Assembly: GCF_011752565.1 (NCBI RefSeq)
Contig: NZ_VWXK01000038.1
Location: 1 to 55,918, forward strand
Length of the DNA stretch: 55,918 nucleotides
Reading direction: 5' to 3'
Origin: Pantoea sp. Ap-967
GTDB taxonomy: Bacteria > Pseudomonadota > Gammaproteobacteria > Pseudomonadales > Pseudomonadaceae
Shown piece after piece: positions 8,320 to 15,818 of the stretch. Position 1 is the first letter of the stretch, and the number at the start of each line of letters is the position of its first letter. The notes below the pieces were generated by a model. The model did no database searches. It was not told the origin of the DNA and saw only the letters and a program-made list of their open reading frames with translations. A program made the translations under genes and the position numbers.

Positions 8320-9264
8320 ATGAGCATATCCAGAAAACGACTTCCTCCCCTGCAGAACCTCGAAGCCTTCGAGGCCGCCGCCCGGCACCTAAGCTTTACC
8401 CGGGCGGCGGAGGAGATCAACCTGTCGCAGAGCGCGGTGAGCCGGCAGATCAAGCATCTGGAAGAGAGCATGGGCGTGCAGCTGTTCACCCGCACGCACA
8501 AGGCCCTCGACCTGACCAAGGCCGGTCGCACCCTGCTCGGCGGCATCGAGCGCAGCCTGGCGGAACTGCGCCGCACCGTGGAGACCATTGAGAACGACAA
8601 GAGTCCTACCGTGACCATCAGCGCCAGCATGGCCATCGCCAGCTTCTGGCTGTTGCCGGGCATCGCCGAGTTCAAGGACCGCCATCCGGAGATCCGTGTG
8701 CGGGTCATCGCCGTCGACGGCGAGGACTACGCGGCGATCCAGGACAACGAGAGCGACTTCACCATCCTCTACGACCAGGGCCAGCGTGGCGGACACGTGT
8801 GCATCGGGCTGTTCGAGGAGATGATCTTTCCCGCCTGTGCCCCGGCCTACCTGAAAGGCCGCGAAATCACCGGTATCGCCGACCTGTCCCGGGAGAAGCT
8901 GATCGACTTCGAGGTCAGGCACCTGCGCACGGTCAAGGGCTGGCCGGACTGGTTCAGCCGAGCCGGCTGCGACACCCGGGGGATCAACTACACCCTGTCG
9001 GTTTCCAACTACGACCTCGCATGTCGCGCGGCGTTCGCCGGCCAGGGGGTGATGTTGATGTGGGCTTACGTCGCGCCGCTGACGGACTTCGCCAATGGCA
9101 ACCTGGTGCGGCCGGTGGACGCGGTGGTCAACACCGGGCATGTCGAGTACCTGGTGCATGGCCAGGGCCTGGAGGCGTCCCGCCCGCATATGGTGTTCAA
9201 GGACTGGATCCTCGATTACGCCCGCCGTACCAACGAAGCGACACGGGCGTTCCTCGGGCTCTGA
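8320..9264 (+). CDS. LysR-family transcriptional regulator (GcvA-like), second copy
   Basis: 314 aa, with N-terminal helix-turn-helix FTRAAEEINLSQSAVSRQIK and a LysR effector domain. It is clearly related to the regulator at 4217 (shared PPL-xx-(I/L)-xxF-(D/E)A start and helix-turn-helix core) but differs in the effector domain, so it is a paralogue rather than a recent duplicate. It starts 12 bp after the FAD gene and appears to belong to the MFS-cupin-oxidase operon. The next gene, the porin, carries a LysR box in its leader. Confidence 0.9.
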   Translation: MSISRKRLPPLQNLEAFEAAARHLSFTRAAEEINLSQSAVSRQIKHLEESMGVQLFTRTHKALDLTKAGRTLLGGIERSLAELRRTVETIENDKSPTVTISASMAIASFWLLPGIAEFKDRHPEIRVRVIAVDGEDYAAIQDNESDFTILYDQGQRGGHVCIGLFEEMIFPACAPAYLKGREITGIADLSREKLIDFEVRHLRTVKGWPDWFSRAGCDTRGINYTLSVSNYDLACRAAFAGQGVMLMWAYVAPLTDFANGNLVRPVDAVVNTGHVEYLVHGQGLEASRPHMVFKDWILDYARRTNEATRAFLGL

Positions 9265-9275
9265 GTGCACTCTCC

Positions 9276-9296
9276 TGCATGCGCCTGTGGCATGCA
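9276..9296. promoter_or_regulatory. LysR box TGCATGC-N7-GCATGCA upstream of OprD porin
   Basis: This dyad has the same arms and spacing as the one at 5154-5174 and lies 89 bp before the porin start. It shows that the porin belongs to the regulon of one of the two LysR proteins. Confidence 0.65.
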
Positions 9297-9384
9297 CTGC
9301 CCGGGAAATGAGCGTTTGTCCGCCAGCGGACGGCGCGGCAACACTGATGGCTCCTCATACAAGAACAACAAGAGGTTCGCCATC

Positions 9385-10707
9385 GTGTCCCGACCTGTCC
9401 GTGCTCCCCGCGCGTTCTGCGCCAGCGCCTTGCTTCTGTGCAGCTTGCCCCTGATGGCCGAGGAAGCCACCGAGGGCCTGCTGGAAGGCAGCTCCCTGCA
9501 ACTGATCAACCGCAACTTCTACTTCAACCGCGATTTCCGCAGTCGCGGCGATGGTGTCTTCAACCCGCAACGGCAGAGTTACCGGGAGGAGTGGGCCCAA
9601 GGGTTCCAAGGCTTCTTCAGTTCCGGTTACACCGCGGGGACTCTGGGTGTCGGCATCGACGCCCATGCCTTGCTGGGCCTGAAGCTGGACAGCGGTGGTG
9701 GCACCTCCGGCACCAACCTGCTGCCATTGGATAGCCAGCGGCGTGCCGAGGACGACTTTTCCGCCGCGGGTGCGGCGCTCAAGTTGCGGGCGTTCGACAC
9801 GGAGCTGAAACTCGGCGACCTGTTCCCGATCACCCCGGTGTTCCAGCGCGGCGATGGCCGTCTGCTGCCGCAGAGCTTTCGCGGCGTGTCGCTGAGCAAC
9901 ACCAGCATCGACGGCCTGATCCTGCAAGGCGGCCACCTGCATGCGGCGCGCAACAAGGCCAGCAGCAATCATGACGGCGAGATGAGTACCGAATACGGCG
10001 GCACAGCCTACCGTAGCGCCAGCTACCTTGGCGGTGAATACGCTTTCGCCGATGGCACCGCGTTGAGCCTGTACCAGGCGCGTTTCGAAGATGTCTGGAC
10101 GCAGCGCTACCTGAGCCTGGCGCATACCTTTGCGTTCGATGGCGGGCACGCGCTAGACCTGGGTGGCAATTACTACCGTACTCGCGACCAGGGCAGTGCA
10201 CGGGCGGGGAAGATCGCCACGGACAGCTGGAGCACTTACGCCCGCCTGCGCACGGGTGCGCATTCGCTGATGCTGGCCTACCAGCGCATCGATGGCGACC
10301 AGCCGTTCGACTACCTCGGTGACGGTGATTCCATCTACCTGGCCAACTCGGTGCTCTATTCGGATTTCAACTCACCGAACGAGCGCTCCTGGCAGATCCG
10401 TTACGACTTCGAGCTAGCTGCCTGGGGGCTGCCAGGGCTGAGCTTCATGGCGCGCTATCTACGTGGTTCGGGCATCGATAACAGCGAAGTCGACAGCACT
10501 GGCGCCTATGCTTATTACGCGACGTTGGGGGATGGCGGCAAGCATTGGGAGCGCGATTTCCAGTTGAAGTATGTGGTGCAAAGTGGGCCAGCGAAAAACC
10601 TGTCGTGGGTAGTGCAGCAGACCACCCACCGCGCTAATTCAGCCCAATCTGATGGAGACGTTGATCAGGTAAGGATCATCACGCAGTATCCGGTCGACGT
10701 CTTTTGA
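9385..10707 (+). CDS. OprD-family outer-membrane porin
   Basis: 440 aa. GTG 9385 is chosen: an AGAGG ribosome site precedes it and the product then starts with a clean signal peptide (hydrophobic AFCASALLLCSLPLMA, cleaved before EEA). The mature protein has OprD hallmarks: SLQLINRNFYFNRDFR, an EWAQGFQGFFSSGYT segment, GLKLDSGGGTSGTNLLP, and the C-terminal Phe of beta-barrel proteins (QYPVDVF). It should form an 18-stranded substrate-specific channel. Position and the shared LysR box tie it to the demethylase cluster. Confidence 0.9.
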   Translation: MSRPVRAPRAFCASALLLCSLPLMAEEATEGLLEGSSLQLINRNFYFNRDFRSRGDGVFNPQRQSYREEWAQGFQGFFSSGYTAGTLGVGIDAHALLGLKLDSGGGTSGTNLLPLDSQRRAEDDFSAAGAALKLRAFDTELKLGDLFPITPVFQRGDGRLLPQSFRGVSLSNTSIDGLILQGGHLHAARNKASSNHDGEMSTEYGGTAYRSASYLGGEYAFADGTALSLYQARFEDVWTQRYLSLAHTFAFDGGHALDLGGNYYRTRDQGSARAGKIATDSWSTYARLRTGAHSLMLAYQRIDGDQPFDYLGDGDSIYLANSVLYSDFNSPNERSWQIRYDFELAAWGLPGLSFMARYLRGSGIDNSEVDSTGAYAYYATLGDGGKHWERDFQLKYVVQSGPAKNLSWVVQQTTHRANSAQSDGDVDQVRIITQYPVDVF

Positions 10708-10752
10708 CGTTAGGCGTTGAGAACGCTCGATTCGTAAAGACATTGCTGATCA

Positions 10753-10803
10753 CCCACGTTGCAGGTTTCGGAGGCATGTGTGCTTCCGAACCTCCAGCGT
10801 GGG
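10753..10803. repeat. Imperfect inverted repeat, about 23-bp arms
   Basis: The left arm CCCACGTTGCAGGTTTCGGA and the right arm TTCCGAACCTCCAGCGTGGG pair over about 23 bp with a few mismatches around a short TGTG loop. It lies 45 bp after the porin stop and has no T-tract, so it is not a classical intrinsic terminator. It could stabilise the porin mRNA 3' end or be a repetitive extragenic element. Confidence 0.55.
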
Positions 10804-11004
10804 ATGTTCCGATCAAGTCTGTGCGTGAGCTGAAATGCGCGTGACCATGAGGGATATTCATTGCGCAGAGATGATCGGCTTCGGGGGAAGGCAGGAGGCA
10901 GCTCCACGATGAAGGGTCTAGACGTGTACCACCTCCGGCGTTCAGAGGGCGGCCTTGATTTAATCTGCTTTCGGATGGGCATCCTTGACGTGCCAAGTTT
11001 ATAA

Positions 11005-11029
11005 ACAAAAAGGAGGCCGGCGGCCCCCT
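11005..11029 (-). terminator. Intrinsic terminator of gamma-glutamyltransferase gene
   Basis: On the minus strand a GC-rich stem (GGGGGCC with GGCCTCC) is followed by TTTTTG, 20 nt beyond the stop of the gene. Confidence 0.75.
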
Positions 11030-11048
11030 CTCGAATAGCAGACTGAAC

Positions 11049-12776
11049 TCAGTAGCCCAAGGCCTGGCCTGTGCCGCGACGTGGATCGTTGGCGCCGTAG
11101 TAGCGGTTGTTGCCCACGGGCTTACCGTCGAGAGACGGGGCGCCTACCAAGATTGCAGCGACGTGGTTGAGGGGCTGTGGCCCGGTAAACTTGTGACCCC
11201 AGCTCTCCAGGATTTTCCGGGTGTCTGCGCTGATCGTGAAGTCCTCAAGGTGAGTTTCCTCTGGCAGCCACTGCTGATGGAAACGAGGAGCATCGACCGC
11301 TTCCTGGATGTTCATCTTGTAGTCGATCGCGTTCAGCATGGTTAGCAGAGTGGCGGTGATGATGCGGCTGCCACCTGGAGTACCCACGACCATGACCGGC
11401 TTACCGTCTTTGGTAACGATGGTCGGACTCATCGACGACAGCGGCGTTTTACCGGGGGCAATCGCGTTCGCTTCGCCTTGTACGAGGCCATACATGTTTG
11501 GCTCGCCGACTTTCGAAGTGAAGTCGTCCATTTCGTCGTTCAGCAAGACGCCGGTACCGCTGGCCATCACCACTGCACCAAACCAGTCGTTCAAGGTGTA
11601 GGTGACGGAAACGGCGTTGCCCCATTGGTCGATGATGGAGTAGTGGGTGGTGTTGTTACCTTCGTGAGGCGCAACCCCTGTTCCGAGTTTTGACGAGTCG
11701 CCAGCCTTGTGTGGGTCGATCGCTTCACGGATCTTGGCGGCGTACTTTTTGTCGAGCAGGTGGTCGATCGGGTTTTTCACGAAGTCCGGGTCGCCGAGGT
11801 AGCTGTTTCGGTCTATGTAGGCATGGCGCATAGCTTCAATCTGGTAGTGCATGCCCTGAGCAGAGTGATACCCCAGTTCTCCCATCGGATAGCCTTCGAG
11901 GATGTTCATGATCTGGCAGATCACTACACCGCCCGAGCTGGGTGGCGGGGCGGAGATCACGTGGTAGCCCCGGTAATCGCATTCAACCGGAGCCAGCTCG
12001 CGGGTCTTGTAGTGGTCAAGATCCTTCTGGGTGATGATGCCGCCACCGGCCTTGCTGGAGTTCACCAACGCATCGGCGACCCAACCTTTGTAGAAGCCGT
12101 TTTCACCTTTGTCCGAGATCGTCCGCAGGGTTTTGGCGAGGTCTTTTTGAACCAGACGCTGACCGACTTCCATGGGTTTTCCATTGGAAAGGAAGATCGA
12201 GCCTGAGTCCTTTATGTCCTTCTTGAAGTCGTCGGTAGCGGTGACCAGCAGATCCACATCGCCTTGCTCAAGCGTGAAGCCTTTCTCGGCCAGGGCAATA
12301 GAGGGTTCGATCAAGGTTGCACGAGGCTTGGTGCCGTATTTCTCGCGTGCGTACTCAAGACCCGATACGGTACCCGGCACGGCCACAGCAAGCTGACCGC
12401 GCGAGCTAAGTCCTGGAACGATGTTCCCCGATTTGTCCAAGTACATGTCAGCGGTAGCGGCAAGCGGCGCCTTCTCGCGGAAGTCAAGGAACGTCTTCTT
12501 GCCATCGGCGAGCTGAATGGTCATGAAACCACCGCCGCCGAGATTTCCTGCAGCGGGATAAACCACCGCTAGGGCGTAACCTACGGCTACTGCAGCATCC
12601 ACTGCGTTCCCGCCAGCTTTCAGGACATCGACCCCGACCTTGCTCGCCAGATGTTGGGCGGTGACTACCATGCCGTGTTCAGCCGCGACCGGCGTTTGCG
12701 AAGCTGCATGAGAGACGGAGATGGACAGTATTTGAACTGCCGCAATGAAGGACACACCGATTTTCTTATAGTGCAT
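11049..12776 (-). CDS. ggt: Periplasmic gamma-glutamyltransferase
   Basis: 575 aa. The signal peptide (KKIGVSFIAAVQILSISVSHA) indicates export. The proenzyme has the conserved N-terminal region (GGNAVDAAVAVGYALAVV, GGGGFM). The autocleavage/catalytic threonine is in GNNTTHYSIID around residue 373, followed by small-subunit motifs (PLSSMSPTIV, GTPGGSRI). It hydrolyses or transfers gamma-glutamyl groups from glutathione or gamma-glutamylamides. ATG 12776 is preferred to an upstream TTG because AGGA is well placed and the signal peptide is compact. It lies downstream of the EutH and DUF1937 genes but behind a hairpin, so it may have its own promoter. Its role here may be to release an amine from a gamma-glutamyl conjugate; this is inference. 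Confidence 0.93.
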   Translation of the reverse strand: MHYKKIGVSFIAAVQILSISVSHAASQTPVAAEHGMVVTAQHLASKVGVDVLKAGGNAVDAAVAVGYALAVVYPAAGNLGGGGFMTIQLADGKKTFLDFREKAPLAATADMYLDKSGNIVPGLSSRGQLAVAVPGTVSGLEYAREKYGTKPRATLIEPSIALAEKGFTLEQGDVDLLVTATDDFKKDIKDSGSIFLSNGKPMEVGQRLVQKDLAKTLRTISDKGENGFYKGWVADALVNSSKAGGGIITQKDLDHYKTRELAPVECDYRGYHVISAPPPSSGGVVICQIMNILEGYPMGELGYHSAQGMHYQIEAMRHAYIDRNSYLGDPDFVKNPIDHLLDKKYAAKIREAIDPHKAGDSSKLGTGVAPHEGNNTTHYSIIDQWGNAVSVTYTLNDWFGAVVMASGTGVLLNDEMDDFTSKVGEPNMYGLVQGEANAIAPGKTPLSSMSPTIVTKDGKPVMVVGTPGGSRIITATLLTMLNAIDYKMNIQEAVDAPRFHQQWLPEETHLEDFTISADTRKILESWGHKFTGPQPLNHVAAILVGAPSLDGKPVGNNRYYGANDPRRGTGQALGY

Positions 12777-12872
12777 AGCGAATTGATCCTGCAATTGCCG
12801 TAGAGAACTGTGCCAGTGGGACTGTAGCTGGCACGAGAAGCGTTGTAGCTGTAAGCGAGGGGGGAGAAACGA

Positions 12873-12897
12873 AGAAGGAGGCTTTTAGCCTCCTTCT
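12873..12897 (-). terminator. Hairpin (11-bp perfect stem) after DUF1937 gene
   Basis: AGAAGGAGGCT pairs perfectly with AGCCTCCTTCT around a 3-nt loop, directly beyond the DUF1937 stop. On the minus strand it is followed by a moderately T-rich stretch, so it is a probable intrinsic or partial terminator that separates ggt from the upstream genes. Confidence 0.7.
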
Positions 12898-12898
12898 C

Positions 12899-13255
12899 TT
12901 ACTGGAACTCGTGGCTGACTTCAGACCACAAGCTCACTTTTTGATCGCGGGCTTTGAAGAACTCGATCTCGCGCTTGATGCCCGAGCTCAGATCCCAACC
13001 TGGCAGGTCGAGGATGATCAGCTCTTCCATGACGTCCATGAACACTGCATCCACTGGAGCCCAGAGCTTGCCGATGGCAGCGTTGTCTTTGCCCTCGAAA
13101 GCCAGGTTGATCGGGTGGGACATCGACACTTGACTGAACACCGCGTTGCCCGATTCAACGATCGTGGCAGCTACCTTGTTGCATGCCAGGAACCGCTCGT
13201 GGGTCACGTTGGCATCAGTGTGGCTGTAAGGGCAGGCCAGGAAAATTTTACGCAT
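12899..13255 (-). CDS. DUF1937 protein (nucleoside-deoxyribosyltransferase-like fold)
   Basis: 118 aa. It starts with MRKIFLACPYSHTDANV, the ACPYS signature of DUF1937 proteins, which are distantly related to nucleoside 2-deoxyribosyltransferases. A later GWDLSSGIKREIEFFKARDQ resembles the S-xG-xxxE segment that carries the catalytic glutamate in that superfamily. The gene follows the EutH-like transporter by 46 bp and is likely co-transcribed with it. A small N-glycosidase or sugar-phosphate binding role is possible but unproven; DUF1937 proteins have no established reaction that I know of. Confidence 0.75.
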   Translation of the reverse strand: MRKIFLACPYSHTDANVTHERFLACNKVAATIVESGNAVFSQVSMSHPINLAFEGKDNAAIGKLWAPVDAVFMDVMEELIILDLPGWDLSSGIKREIEFFKARDQKVSLWSEVSHEFQ

Positions 13256-13301
13256 GTTTACCTCTATTAATGGCGGCGAGTGATCGCCTGGTGGTTACCG
13301 G

Positions 13302-14546
13302 TCAGGCAGAGCGAAGTGCTGTTTGCGGGCAATCGAGTTCCTCCTGCTGAGCGTTTTCCTGGGCTTCATAGCGCAGGGCTGCAGGCACGGAAATCTTGAT
13401 TGCGATGCCGACTGCCAGCAGGCCACCGAAGAGCTTGGCCAGCAGTACTGGCATGATCAACGTGGGCTGGAAGTTGGCGGTGAATGCCAGGTGGTCGCCG
13501 ATGGTTGCTTGAGCACATACGCCCAGCGCAACGCACAGCACCTTGTCGCGAGCATTCAGGTTTTTGAACATGTGGTAGACCGCGATGATGTTGGCGAACA
13601 CCATGACGAAGGCGGCTGCACCAGGGCCTGAGAGGCCAAACTGTTTACCCAGGACTTCCATCGGGCGGCGGCAGTACTTGTTGAACAAGAAGCAGATGGG
13701 GAAGGTGCCAGCGAGCATGATGCCTATGTAGCCCGCGATCTCGATCGCGCGGAACAGCTCCTTCTGATCTGCAAACATTGGATCGAAGCCCCACACCCCG
13801 AAGTTCTTCATGAAGAAGCCGGTGAAGTGCTCCACGATGGCGAGAGCCAGGATGATCTTGATGAAGGCGTCCATGACCTTACCGAACACCAGGAAGCCGG
13901 TGACCATGAGATTGGCCCTATAGCGCAGGCCAGCCGCGAGTACGAAACAGAAGATGAACAGCGGTGTCAGCAACTTGAGGCACGCCACGAAGTCCAGCGT
14001 CAGGTAGTGCAGGGCCGGCGAGTTCGTCGACACCATTTCACGCACTGGCAAGTTGAACGAGGTGATCATGACCAGTGACGCGAGTACGGCGAAGGGGATG
14101 CTGATCAGGCCGGCCATCGCCCCCAGAGCGAGGTATTTGTGATCCTTGCGATCCAGCATCATCAGGCCGACGGGAATCAGATAGACAATGGTAGCGCCGG
14201 ACGTGTAGCCGACAATCATGGCGGTGATCCAGACGTCGCGGTTTGCGGCGATCGCGTCAGCGAGCTGATAGCCGCCCATGTCCACAGCGATGATTGAGAG
14301 CGCAGCGATCGAGACGTCCGATCCCATCAAACTGAAGTATGGGCCAAGGGCCATTTCGATGAACTTCGACAGGAACGGGATGGAGATCATGATCCCCGCC
14401 TGAGCGAGGAAGACGGGCCCAATGGAGTGAATCCCGTTCACGAACTCTTTACCCAGACCACTCTCAGGCTTGAGAACGGATGCGCAAGCACCGATCACCG
14501 CACCCATCATGATCAGATAGATCACAAAATTTCCAAACTCAGCCAT
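13302..14546 (-). CDS. EutH-family transporter
   Basis: 414 aa, with about ten to eleven hydrophobic helices from the N-terminus on. It has the EutH pattern: EFGNFVIYLIMMGAVIGACA, DMGGYQLADAIA near residue 90, the GYTSGATIVYLIPVG segment, and ATIGDHLAFTANFQP near the C-terminus. Characterised EutH proteins move ethanolamine. No ethanolamine ammonia-lyase, microcompartment or other eut gene is present, so the substrate here may be another small amino alcohol or polyol. It is divergent from the DeoR regulator and first of a set reading toward ggt. A conserved promoter element lies 180-210 bp upstream. Confidence 0.82.
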   Translation of the reverse strand: MAEFGNFVIYLIMMGAVIGACASVLKPESGLGKEFVNGIHSIGPVFLAQAGIMISIPFLSKFIEMALGPYFSLMGSDVSIAALSIIAVDMGGYQLADAIAANRDVWITAMIVGYTSGATIVYLIPVGLMMLDRKDHKYLALGAMAGLISIPFAVLASLVMITSFNLPVREMVSTNSPALHYLTLDFVACLKLLTPLFIFCFVLAAGLRYRANLMVTGFLVFGKVMDAFIKIILALAIVEHFTGFFMKNFGVWGFDPMFADQKELFRAIEIAGYIGIMLAGTFPICFLFNKYCRRPMEVLGKQFGLSGPGAAAFVMVFANIIAVYHMFKNLNARDKVLCVALGVCAQATIGDHLAFTANFQPTLIMPVLLAKLFGGLLAVGIAIKISVPAALRYEAQENAQQEELDCPQTALRSA

Positions 14547-14716
14547 GACTTCACCTTCATGTCCACAATGGCCTGGCGGTATGACCTGCCGGGCCTGGAA
14601 CTTTGTTCTTGTTTAGCTCCCAATCGATATCAGAAGCACCGTCAACGTGAATGTGAATCGCCGGAATCTTCAGCAAATCGGCTGTGTGACTTCCGAGACG
14701 TTTCTGACCATTTACT

Positions 14717-14757
14717 AACCACATCACATGCCATTCGTTGTTTTGGTGTGGTTTTGA
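14717..14757 (-). promoter_or_regulatory. Shared element upstream of EutH gene
   Basis: Plus-strand ATGCCA (14728-14733) is followed 17 bp from its first base by GGTGTGGTTTTG (14745-14756), as at 17381-17409 and similarly at 21642-21670. Read on the minus strand, the first block is TGGCAT and the base triplet at the -12 spacing is TGG, a poor sigma54 -12. AACCACA at 14717 and TGTGGTT at 14747 also form an inverted repeat. CGGTCA occurs once nearby, at 14777. Confidence 0.6.
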
Positions 14758-14979
14758 GGATCAATTGGGCTGGATTCGGTCAAAATGGCGGCGTATTGTG
14801 ACTGGAACCATCAACGGTGCGGGCTACGAGGGCCGTGGGTAAGTTTCTGAAATCACAAGAATAATGGTGCGCGATGTCGGCAAGTGTTTGACGTTGAGCG
14901 TTACCGATGCTTCAAGTGTGTGCATCGGTAACACATACCGCTTCCTTTGGGGGCATCGGCACGTGACCAAGGAGTAGAA

Positions 14980-15768
14980 ATGCGTCCGAGTGAAAGGCGA
15001 CAGCACATACTGGAGTTGCTGCGGCAACGCGAGCGGATATCGGTCGAGGAGCTGGCTCGCTCGCTTAGCACCTCTCAGGAAACGATTCGGCGCGATCTGA
15101 CGGTGCTTTCGGAAGAGGGGCAGGTCACCAAGTACCATGGAGGGGCATCCTTGCCCCCTCGCGGGGAGCACGAGAATGCGTTCCAGACCCGCATGAACGA
15201 GTTCTCGGCAGAGAAGCGAATGGTCGCGCGCTACGCTGCAGGGCTCTATTCCCCAGGAGACAGCATCCTAATCGATACCGGTACGACGACGCTCTTCTTT
15301 GCGCGTGAGCTTGCGAAAATGAGCCGGATCACGGTCATCACGAACTCGCTGATGATTGCCGAAAGCATTGGGGCAAGCGGTAACCGTGTCTTCATGATTG
15401 GTGGGGAGTACCGCCCCGAGTCCGCTCAGAACACAGGAGCATTGGCGATGGAGCAGATCGCCCGCTTCAACGCAGAGCACGCCGTGGTGACCATCGGTGC
15501 CCTCAGTTCAGACGGAGCGTTCGACTTCTCGATCGAGGAAGCGGAAATCACTCGGGCGATGATCGCGCGCACCCGCTACCTGACGGTCATCGCCGACTCC
15601 TCAAAAATGGGCAAGCGCGCCTTGTTCCAGGTGTTCCCGTTGGATCGGATTGACCGCTTGATCATCGACCGTAAGCCGATAGGCGAGTTGGCGAAGGCCC
15701 TGGCTGAAGCCCATGTCGAGGTGCACGAGGTGCCTGCTAGCAACAGGCAGGAATGGGTGGAGCGCTGA
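14980..15768 (+). CDS. DeoR-family regulator (GlpR-like)
   Basis: 262 aa. The N-terminal DeoR helix-turn-helix is RRQHILELLRQRERISVEEL followed by STSQETIRRDLTVLSEEGQV. The C-terminal DeoR sensor domain has the sugar-phosphate-binding DTGTTTLFFARELAK and the conserved ITNSLMIAE. AAGGAG precedes ATG 14980. Family members such as GlpR repress in the absence of a phosphorylated sugar or glycerol-3-phosphate. That fits the kinase and dehydrogenase genes at 17520-21591. It is divergent from EutH, with a 433-bp control region between them. Confidence 0.9.
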   Translation: MRPSERRQHILELLRQRERISVEELARSLSTSQETIRRDLTVLSEEGQVTKYHGGASLPPRGEHENAFQTRMNEFSAEKRMVARYAAGLYSPGDSILIDTGTTTLFFARELAKMSRITVITNSLMIAESIGASGNRVFMIGGEYRPESAQNTGALAMEQIARFNAEHAVVTIGALSSDGAFDFSIEEAEITRAMIARTRYLTVIADSSKMGKRALFQVFPLDRIDRLIIDRKPIGELAKALAEAHVEVHEVPASNRQEWVER

Positions 15769-15775
15769 TTGATCA

Positions 15776-15805
15776 GGTGGCCCGCCCAGCCAAGGGAGGG
15801 CCACT
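15776..15805. terminator. Bidirectional hairpin between deoR and permease
   Basis: GTGGCCC (15777) pairs with GGGCCAC (15798) across a loop with further G/C pairing. It sits between two convergent stops. It lacks a clear T-tract, so termination strength is uncertain. Confidence 0.5.
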
Positions 15806-15818
15806 TCAACCACGCAGG

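Larger units (their letters stand above)
10708..11048. other. Intergenic region with long imperfect hairpin
   Basis: No gene is seen. It contains the hairpin at 10753-10803 and the gamma-glutamyltransferase terminator at 11005-11029. The junction between the GC-rich Rieske cluster and the lower-GC island lies here. Confidence 0.5.

Noticed and set aside
10753..10803. Integron attC site
   Set aside because: It lacks the RYYYAAC and GTTRRRY core sites and no integrase is nearby.
13302..14546. Part of a full ethanolamine-utilisation (eut) operon
   Set aside because: No EutBC, EutE, microcompartment shell or EutR gene lies nearby; only the transporter family is shared.
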